16,974 nt of DNA from assembly GCA_013003325.1 (NCBI GenBank), contig JABDJU010000057.1, positions 1-16,974 on the forward strand, in the 5' to 3' direction. The notes beneath the pieces were generated by a model. That model had not been told where the DNA came from. It worked only from the letters and a program-made list of their open reading frames with translations, and did not search any database. Made by a program: the position numbers and the translations under genes. This stretch comes from Acidimicrobiales bacterium (lineage in GTDB: Bacteria; Actinomycetota; Acidimicrobiia; Acidimicrobiales; SZUA-35). Position 1 is the stretch's first letter. Every line of letters starts with the position of its first letter. Below are positions 8,557 through 14,628 of this stretch, in pieces.

Positions 8557-9543
8557 GTGCGTTTCAAGTCGTCGACGGTCCTGGCAGCGTCTCTGGGAGC
8601 GGTTCTCATCGCTTCGGCCTGTGGGGTCTCCCGCGATGCCGGCGACATCGTGGCCGAGACCACGACGACGACCACCGCCCAACCACCGGTCACCGATCCG
8701 GAGCCGATCGAGGACTACACCGCGCCCGACTTCACCGGCATCGACGTGGCTGCCACCCTCACCTTCCCAGACGGGTCCTCGGTCGAGGTTCCGGTGGGTG
8801 CAGTGGCCGCTGTTGTCGACCAACTCGACGACAACCAGGAGGCGATCGAGCTTCTGTTCGGAAGCGGGCTTCCAGCGACGTTCGATCTCGATATCCTCTC
8901 TTCGATCATTCAGATCCGGATCCTCGACCGTGGTATCGCCGACGAGAACGTCCAGGTTCCGGCCCGTGCGATCGACGAAGAACTCAGCAGCCTGTACACC
9001 CAGATCGATGGCATAGTCGCGGGCAACGAAGACCCCGCCGGCGACCGCGACACGATCGTGGCCGGAGTCAGCGAGTACCTCGATGTTGTTGCTGAGCAAC
9101 GGGTGAAACAGTTTGCCTACACCGGCGCGTTCGAAGCCGAGGTGCCCTGTACCCGCCACATCTTGCTCGACACCGAAGAGGAGGCCGATGCGGTCGTGCA
9201 GCGGTTGGCCGACGGCGAGGACTTCGCCGATCTCGCGGTCGAACTGTCTACCGGCCCGACCGGGCCGAATGGCGGCGACCTCGGATGTTCGGATCCGAAT
9301 GGCTACGTCGCCGAGTTCCGCGACGCTGTGGTCAACGCCACCGTGGGCGAGGTCATCGGGCCGGTGGCGACCCAATTCGGCTGGCATGTGATCGAGGTGT
9401 ACGGCAGCGACGTCGATCCCTCCTCTTCGCAGCAACTCGCCTTCGAGGCCTACTCCGATCTTCAGGCCCGAACGGTCATCGAGGTCGATCCCGGTATCGG
9501 ACAGTGGGACCCGGTCGCTATACGGGTCGCCCCTCGCGAGTGA
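8557..9543 (+). CDS. PpiC-type (parvulin) peptidyl-prolyl isomerase lipoprotein
   Basis: This is probably a membrane-anchored folding helper outside the cytoplasm, of the PrsA/SurA kind, 328 residues long. The N-terminus is a lipoprotein signal: basic start (MRFKSS), hydrophobic core and Cys22 in IASAC. The -3 residue is Ala rather than the usual Leu, so the lipobox is slightly atypical. A Thr-rich linker (T35-T40) follows, then a helical SurA_N-like region (about 90-195). The rotamase domain (about 198-287) has TRHILLDTEEEA, the GGDLG turn and FGWHVIEV. Cys198 and Cys244 both lie in this domain and could form a disulfide. The GTG start is supported by the TACGCT box. The stop overlaps the mazG start by 4 bp (GTGA), so the two genes form an operon. 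Confidence 0.9.
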   Translation: MRFKSSTVLAASLGAVLIASACGVSRDAGDIVAETTTTTTAQPPVTDPEPIEDYTAPDFTGIDVAATLTFPDGSSVEVPVGAVAAVVDQLDDNQEAIELLFGSGLPATFDLDILSSIIQIRILDRGIADENVQVPARAIDEELSSLYTQIDGIVAGNEDPAGDRDTIVAGVSEYLDVVAEQRVKQFAYTGAFEAEVPCTRHILLDTEEEADAVVQRLADGEDFADLAVELSTGPTGPNGGDLGCSDPNGYVAEFRDAVVNATVGEVIGPVATQFGWHVIEVYGSDVDPSSSQQLAFEAYSDLQARTVIEVDPGIGQWDPVAIRVAPRE

Positions 9544-10871
9544 TCACCGTCGTCGGTCTGGGCCCAGGCGACCCGGGCCTTGTCACCACCGAGACATTGA
9601 ATGCGATCGACGCGAACCCGGTCCGCTTTCTGAGGACCTCACGACACCCGACAGCGTCGTTGGTCGAGGGGGCGACCAGCTTCGACGATGTCTACGAACG
9701 AGCTGACACCTTCGACGACGTCTACACCGAAATCAGCGACCGTCTCGTCGCCGCAGCAGCCGCCGGCGGCGACCTCCTCTACGCCGTACCTGGTTCTCCG
9801 CTCATCCTCGAGCGTACTGTCCAACACCTGCGGTCGACCGGTGTCGAGCTGCGGATCCTCCCGGCCGTATCATTCCTCGACCAGGTCTGGGCGACACTGG
9901 GACTCGACCCGATCGAATCACGGGTACGCCTGGTCGATGGCCACACGTTCGCCGAGCACGCAGCAGGTGACACGGGACCGGTGTTGGTAGCTCATGCCCA
10001 CAACAATCGGGTGCTGAGCGACATCAAACTTGCGGTTGATGCCGACGACGATCAGACAGCAATCATCCTGCAGCGGCTCGGGACACCCCACGAGGCGATC
10101 ACCGAAGTCGTGTGGTCAGACCTGGACCGCGTTGTGGAAGCCGACCATCTCACGTCGGTCTTCATTCCCCACATCACGGTGCCGGTAGCCGCCGATTTGA
10201 TGCGCAGCGTCGAGCTGGTGCACACGCTGCGCCGGGAGTGTCCGTGGGATCGACAACAAACGCACGAATCGCTGCGTCGCCACCTGCTCGAGGAGACCTA
10301 CGAGGTGCTCGAAGCGATCGACGGGGTCGACCCGGAGTCGGGAACCGGGTATGCCGATCTCGAAGAGGAGCTCGGGGATCTCTGGTTTCAAGTCCTGTTC
10401 CATTCCGAACTGGCGAGCGAGGCCGGTCAGTTCGCCATGGCCGATGTCGCCCGCGGCATTCACGACAAGCTGGTTTCCCGCCATCCACACGTATTCGGAG
10501 ATGCGGTGGCGGCCGACGCCGAAGCGGTTCTGTCTACGTGGGAAGAAGCCAAGGTGGCGGAGAAGAACCGGGGATCGATTATGGATGGCATCCCGATGGC
10601 GTTGCCCGCGCTCGCCCTCACCGAGAAAGTGCTGAAGAAGGGTGCGGCAACCAAGCCGCTGGATCTGAGTGACGACGAGCTACGGGAGCGGGCCCACTTG
10701 TTCGATGCATCCGAGCACGGGGTGGCCGTCGCGTTGACCGCGGTTGTGGAGGTTGCCCGCCGACACGGCATCGATGCCGAGGGGGCTCTGCGGACCGCCA
10801 CCGCCGACGCGTTGGACCGATTCCGCCAGATCGAGGGAACCGACCGTTCGGACCGCTGGATCCTGGGATGA
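9540..10871 (+). CDS. mazG: SAM-dependent methylase-like / MazG NTP pyrophosphohydrolase fusion (YabN-like)
   Basis: This two-domain protein has 443 residues. The N-terminal part (about 1-215) resembles tetrapyrrole (corrin/porphyrin) methylases: VVGLGPGDPGLVT at the start and YAVPGSPLILERTV further in. The C-terminal part (about 225-440) is MazG, which hydrolyses NTPs or dNTPs to the monophosphate and pyrophosphate and clears abnormal nucleotides. It has CPWDRQQTHESL (from 234) and the metal-binding motif EETYE (251-255) paired with EEELGD (275-280); a second all-helical segment follows. This is the layout of Bacillus YabN; the methylase substrate in such fusions is not established. The frame is open further upstream, but the GTG at 9540 begins exactly at the methylase N-terminus and overlaps the ppiC stop by 4 bp. 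No Shine-Dalgarno is seen, so coupling is likely. Confidence 0.94.
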   Translation: MITVVGLGPGDPGLVTTETLNAIDANPVRFLRTSRHPTASLVEGATSFDDVYERADTFDDVYTEISDRLVAAAAAGGDLLYAVPGSPLILERTVQHLRSTGVELRILPAVSFLDQVWATLGLDPIESRVRLVDGHTFAEHAAGDTGPVLVAHAHNNRVLSDIKLAVDADDDQTAIILQRLGTPHEAITEVVWSDLDRVVEADHLTSVFIPHITVPVAADLMRSVELVHTLRRECPWDRQQTHESLRRHLLEETYEVLEAIDGVDPESGTGYADLEEELGDLWFQVLFHSELASEAGQFAMADVARGIHDKLVSRHPHVFGDAVAADAEAVLSTWEEAKVAEKNRGSIMDGIPMALPALALTEKVLKKGAATKPLDLSDDELRERAHLFDASEHGVAVALTAVVEVARRHGIDAEGALRTATADALDRFRQIEGTDRSDRWILG

Positions 10872-10905
10872 CCCGTCGGCTCGGTGGCGCCGCCTGAAAC
10901 CGACG

Positions 10906-11556
10906 CTATTCGGGCGGTGGGGGAGGCCTCTGGTGGTGCACGCGACCCGGAGCATCGCGACCGGCGCTCTCATGGGGCGGAGGTGGTGGGCGAAAGGTGG
11001 GGGGAGGCGGTTGGTAGCCGTACTGCGCCAACGGCCCGGTTCCGAACGCTTGTGCCGACCGGGGCGGTGCGTTGAAGCGCGGCGGTGGCGGCTGCTGATG
11101 TTCCGGTGAGGGGGTCAGGGCGAGCTCGAGACTCAGCCCAGCTCCGGGAACGAGGCCGTCCCGCAACGAGGTGCCGTGCTGGGGCGGCATTGTGGACTGA
11201 CCTGCCAGACGCAGCTCGAGGCTGTGGCCCATCACCATCTCGGTGACCCATTCGTCGCGCCCGGCTCCGCTGTGGGCCGATCCGTCGAAGATGGCCATCG
11301 CTTCGTCGAAGATGAACACCACCGGATCGCTTCCTGTGGTCAGCACGGCAGCCACCCCTTTGAGCTCGCGGTTCACGACCAGCTCCTGTAGGGCGTCCGC
11401 CACCGTCTCGAAGCTCCACGCTCGTCGTTTCGCTATCGAGCAGAACGCCTCGTCGGCGGCCTGGGCGTCGCCGACGTTGCCCGACATCACCATGGCAAAG
11501 GGGTCGACCACCAGAACATGGCCTGCTCCGGGGACGATCATGGCTCCGTGGTCCAT
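10906..11556 (-). CDS. Uncharacterised protein with proline-rich C-terminal tail
   Basis: I do not recognise this 216-residue protein with confidence. Residues 1-125 look like a small alpha/beta domain: hydrophobic strand VLVVDPFAMVMSG, an acidic helical middle, then VAAVLTTGSDPVVFIFDEAM and a DEWVTEMVM segment. This pattern recalls the N-terminal domain of some actinobacterial FHA-domain proteins, but that is a weak memory-based resemblance. From about residue 150 the chain is mostly Pro, Ala, Gly and His, with runs PPPP, PPPPP and PPPPP, and it stops without any FHA or other domain. No signal peptide or membrane helix is visible. The ATG at 11556 is chosen because a TACTGT box ends six bases before it; an alternative ATG lies five codons in. 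It is divergent from lacZ and convergent with mazG, 34 bp apart. Confidence 0.7.
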   Translation of the reverse strand: MDHGAMIVPGAGHVLVVDPFAMVMSGNVGDAQAADEAFCSIAKRRAWSFETVADALQELVVNRELKGVAAVLTTGSDPVVFIFDEAMAIFDGSAHSGAGRDEWVTEMVMGHSLELRLAGQSTMPPQHGTSLRDGLVPGAGLSLELALTPSPEHQQPPPPRFNAPPRSAQAFGTGPLAQYGYQPPPPTFRPPPPPHESAGRDAPGRVHHQRPPPPPE

Positions 11557-11562
11557 CGCTTC

Positions 11563-11568
11563 ACAGTA
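11563..11568 (-). promoter_or_regulatory. Predicted -10 box (TACTGT, minus strand) of the proline-rich protein gene
   Basis: On the minus strand TACTGT ends six bases before the ATG at 11556, consistent with a leaderless mRNA. It lies 16 bases from the opposing lacZ box at 11585-11590, so each box occupies the position expected for the other promoter's -35 element. Confidence 0.5.
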
Positions 11569-11584
11569 CTTGCCGTCGAAGCCG

Positions 11585-11590
11585 TAGATT
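11585..11590 (+). promoter_or_regulatory. Predicted -10 box (TAGATT) of lacZ
   Basis: TAGATT is the most AT-rich of the -10-like boxes seen here and ends seven bases before the lacZ ATG. The intervening CAGAGAC has no clear Shine-Dalgarno, which favours a leaderless transcript. Confidence 0.5.
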
Positions 11591-11597
11591 CAGAGAC

Positions 11598-14552
11598 ATG
11601 AGCTCCGCCTTCGACCATCGAGACCCACGCCAGGTGGCCTCAGGCCGTATGCCTATGCACGGCCTCGGCATCCCCGACTCGGCGGTGAATCTTGATGGCG
11701 AATGGTCGTTTCGGTACAGGGAGGGCGATTCGCCCGATCTGCCGGATGCAACCACTCCTGCGACGCCGATGCAGCTCCCGACGTCCTGGGTGTTGCACGG
11801 GTACGGCATCCCGATCTACACCAATGTGCAGATGCCATTTCCGGTGGATGACTATCCCGCAATCCCACTGGACGACGAAGGTGCTGACCACTGGCGTACT
11901 ATCGACATCCCTTCCGATTGGGCTGGGCAACGCACGATCCTTCGGGTCGGCGCGGCCGAGTCGACCCTCGAAGTGTTCGTCGACGGGCATGCCGTCGGTT
12001 TCAGCACCGACAGCCGACTGCCGGCCGAGTTCGACCTCACCGACTACGTGCAGGCCGGCGCCAGTCACCAGCTCAACCTCAGGGTGCAACGGTGGTCGGC
12101 CAGCACGTGGATCGAAGACCAGGACATGTGGTGGATGGCGGGGCTGCACCGATCGCTCTGGCTCTACCCCCGACCCATCGAGGCGATCGCCGATGCCTTC
12201 TTTCACACCGTCGGTTTCGACAGAAACGGCGCCGAGGTAGTCCTGTCGATCCAGACCGATGCCACCGACGGGCGGACCGTCACCGCCACCCTTTCCGACG
12301 CTGGCCAACGCGTGCTCACGATGTCGGGGGTGGTGAAGCGCGGCTCGGTTTCGATGTCGGGTGTCGTCGCCGATCCCCGACTCTGGACGGCCGAGACCCC
12401 CGATCTCTACGAGATTACGATCGTGCTGAACGATGGCGATTCCCTACTCGATCACCGCAACCTCACGGTGGGGATCCGCACCGTCGACGTGGCCGAGGGG
12501 ATGTTGCTGGTCAACGGGAACCCGATCACGATCCGAGGTGTCAACCGGCACGAACACGATCCCGACAACGGTCGTCATCAGTCCGATGCCGATCTGCGGG
12601 CCGACCTCGAGCTGCTGAAGGACAGCAACATCAACGCCATCCGCACCGCCCACTACCCCGACGATGAGCGGTTCTATGCGCTGTGTGACGAACTCGGCTT
12701 TTACGTCTACGACGAAGCCAACATCGAAACTCACGCTCTGGTTGACCACCCGAACAACCCGAGTCACGACCCTGGGTTCGAAGCAGCGTTCCTCGCCCGC
12801 GGCGAACGCATGGGGCTTCGCGATCGCAATCATCCCTGTGTAGTGGTGTGGTCGCTCGGTAACGAATCCGGCTTCGGAGACCACCATCGGGCGATAGCCG
12901 AGGCGCTGCGATCGCTCGACCCGACCCGCCCGATCGCCTACCACCCCGCCGAGCACGACGAGCTCGTCGACGTCATCGGCCCCATGTACCCGAGCCTGTC
13001 GGAGCTGGAGGACCTGGCCGATCGGGCCGACGAGCGCCCGATCGTGATGTGTGAGTACAGCCATGCCATGGGGAACAGCAACGGCGGGCTCGAGCGGTAC
13101 TGGGATCTGATCTACCGCACCCCTCGCCTCCACGGTGGGTTCATCTGGGACTGGGTCGACCAGGGCATCCGCCGTACCGAAGCCGACGGCACCCGATGGT
13201 GGGCCTACGGCGGCGACTTCGGTGATACCCCGAACGATCGGAACTTCAATCTGAACGGACTGGTCGATGCCGACCGGACCCCCCATCCGGCCCTCGCTCA
13301 CGTCCGGTGGGTCTACCGGCCCGTGCACATGCGACCGATTCGCCTGAATCGCGGCGAGGTCGAGGTGCAGAACCGACTCGATCACAGCTCGCTCGCCGAC
13401 TGGGAGATCGGCTGGTCCGTACGCAGTCGGGACGACGAGCTCGCATCGGGTGCGATTCCGGCCCCCCATGTGCCACCCCACGCCAGTGCCACCGTCAGAC
13501 TACCCATCGAGCTCACCCGGCTCGACCGATCGTCAACCGATCTTCGGGTCGTTGTGACCGCCTTCGACCAGGACGGGAAGATACGAGCGACCGACGAGTT
13601 GATGGCGCCGGTCGGACGGACCACGGCCTCAGCGCGTCCTGACGGCGAGGTCGGGGCCGTCAATGTGGAGGCGGGTCCTGACGGTGGGGCCATCCTCCGA
13701 GGCGGGGACACCGAGGCACAGATCGGTCCCGACGGCACCCCGGTCTCGCTCACGATCGGAGGAGTTCGGCTTCCGCTGACATGGGCGAGGGTTGGGATCG
13801 ACCGGGCCGGAACCGACAACGACCGAAGCTTCTTCGGCGACGAGCAGCTGCTCATCCGTCTCGCCGAGGTCGGCCTGGTCGGTGCGTCACCGACGGTCCA
13901 CACCCCACTGACCATCGGCGACGAAGGTGTTTCGGTCGAGTTGGCCTTCGCCGACCGATTGGTGGTTCGGCTCGGCTGGAGCATCGCCGACAACGGAGAC
14001 CTAGCACTCGATTTCGGGACCACCCCGATCGCCCTGGTGCCTCCCTACCAGCGCGTCGGCCTCGAGCTCGAGCTCGACACCGGGTTTGATCGCGCCACCT
14101 GGTTCGGCCCCGGGCCCGACGAGACCTATCGCGATCGAGTCGGCGGCCAGATGCTGGGAACTCACACCGTCACCGCAGCTGAGAACTACTTCCCGTACGC
14201 CCGCCCGCAGGAGTCCGGCAATCACACCGACGTTCGGTGGGCACGAATCCACGGCGACATCGCCGACGGCTTCCTGGTGCTCGGAAGCCCGCGATTCGAC
14301 TTCTCCCTGCTCCATGTCCGAGCTGAAGACCTGGCGGCCGCCGATCATCACCATCAGATCGCCTGGCGCAGCTCAACCGTGTTGCGCCTCGACGCAGCTC
14401 ACGCCGGTCTCGGCACGGCGAGCTGTGGACCGGGCACAGACGGTAGGGATCGGATACCGGCCGAGGTTCGAAATCGTGTCGTGCTGCGCGCTGGCGGTGG
14501 TGATCCCTGGGTGAAATCACCCCTCTCCAAGGCCCGTCAGTGGCTCCATTAG
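11598..14552 (+). CDS. lacZ: Beta-galactosidase, glycoside hydrolase family 2 (LacZ type)
   Basis: This is a complete 984-residue LacZ-type enzyme that hydrolyses terminal beta-galactosides such as lactose with retention of configuration. Domain order matches the E. coli enzyme: sugar-binding jelly roll (about 30-185, with LHGYGIPIYTNV and EDQDMW at 173-178), a beta-sandwich, the TIM barrel (about 295-590), another sandwich and the small-chain domain (about 670-970, with WFGPGPDETY from 835). Key residues are present: HEH (318-320), DEANIETH (372-379), acid/base Glu423 in GNESG, nucleophile Glu486 in MCEYSHAMGNSNG, and Trp517 in FIWDWVDQG. There is no signal peptide, so the enzyme is probably cytoplasmic and needs imported substrate. 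No transporter, repressor or other sugar gene is in the window. The ATG at 11598 is supported by the TAGATT box. Confidence 0.97.
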   Translation: MSSAFDHRDPRQVASGRMPMHGLGIPDSAVNLDGEWSFRYREGDSPDLPDATTPATPMQLPTSWVLHGYGIPIYTNVQMPFPVDDYPAIPLDDEGADHWRTIDIPSDWAGQRTILRVGAAESTLEVFVDGHAVGFSTDSRLPAEFDLTDYVQAGASHQLNLRVQRWSASTWIEDQDMWWMAGLHRSLWLYPRPIEAIADAFFHTVGFDRNGAEVVLSIQTDATDGRTVTATLSDAGQRVLTMSGVVKRGSVSMSGVVADPRLWTAETPDLYEITIVLNDGDSLLDHRNLTVGIRTVDVAEGMLLVNGNPITIRGVNRHEHDPDNGRHQSDADLRADLELLKDSNINAIRTAHYPDDERFYALCDELGFYVYDEANIETHALVDHPNNPSHDPGFEAAFLARGERMGLRDRNHPCVVVWSLGNESGFGDHHRAIAEALRSLDPTRPIAYHPAEHDELVDVIGPMYPSLSELEDLADRADERPIVMCEYSHAMGNSNGGLERYWDLIYRTPRLHGGFIWDWVDQGIRRTEADGTRWWAYGGDFGDTPNDRNFNLNGLVDADRTPHPALAHVRWVYRPVHMRPIRLNRGEVEVQNRLDHSSLADWEIGWSVRSRDDELASGAIPAPHVPPHASATVRLPIELTRLDRSSTDLRVVVTAFDQDGKIRATDELMAPVGRTTASARPDGEVGAVNVEAGPDGGAILRGGDTEAQIGPDGTPVSLTIGGVRLPLTWARVGIDRAGTDNDRSFFGDEQLLIRLAEVGLVGASPTVHTPLTIGDEGVSVELAFADRLVVRLGWSIADNGDLALDFGTTPIALVPPYQRVGLELELDTGFDRATWFGPGPDETYRDRVGGQMLGTHTVTAAENYFPYARPQESGNHTDVRWARIHGDIADGFLVLGSPRFDFSLLHVRAEDLAAADHHHQIAWRSSTVLRLDAAHAGLGTASCGPGTDGRDRIPAEVRNRVVLRAGGGDPWVKSPLSKARQWLH

Positions 14553-14568
14553 CCGCCTCGACCTACGA

Positions 14569-14598
14569 TTGACACACGGCTGCGGGGCGACATACGAC
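14569..14598 (+). promoter_or_regulatory. Predicted sigma70-type promoter (TTGACA, about 18 bp, TACGAC) for the FN3 gene
   Basis: TTGACA at 14569-14574 is a perfect -35 consensus. TACGAC at 14593-14598, 18 bases downstream, is a mediocre -10. A start near 14605 would leave a leader of about 24 bases containing a ribosome binding site. This differs from the leaderless pattern at the other first genes of the window. Confidence 0.4.
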
Positions 14599-14613
14599 CG
14601 CACACCCATCGGC

Positions 14614-14620
14614 GGGAGGT
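14614..14620 (+). promoter_or_regulatory. Strong Shine-Dalgarno (GGGAGGT) before the FN3 gene
   Basis: GGGAGGT lies eight bases before the GTG at 14629 and fixes that codon as the start. It is the only clear, well-spaced ribosome binding site ahead of a gene in this window. Confidence 0.75.
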
Positions 14621-14628
14621 CACAACAC

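Noticed and set aside
7837..9435. 532-codon minus-strand open frame across the amidase and ppiC genes
   Set aside because: It overlaps two well-supported genes and reads as Arg/Gly/His-rich low-quality protein in its second half. It is an antisense shadow caused by GC-rich third positions.
9285..9539. Upstream extension of the mazG frame into ppiC
   Set aside because: The extension reads as Arg-rich nonsense, while the methylase domain starts exactly at the GTG at 9540, which overlaps the ppiC stop by 4 bp.
10874..10905. Possible terminator between mazG and the proline-rich gene (CGTCGG/CCGACG stem)
   Set aside because: The stem is only 6 bp, the loop is 20 bases and there is no T-run on either strand. 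It is too weak to call.
12444..13481. 345-codon minus-strand open frame opposite lacZ
   Set aside because: It lies entirely antisense to the catalytic barrel of lacZ and has no domain motif.
14551..14581. AGCCG/CGGCT inverted repeat after lacZ
   Set aside because: A 5-bp stem with a 21-base loop overlaps the predicted promoter of the next gene and lacks a T-run, so chance is the simplest explanation.
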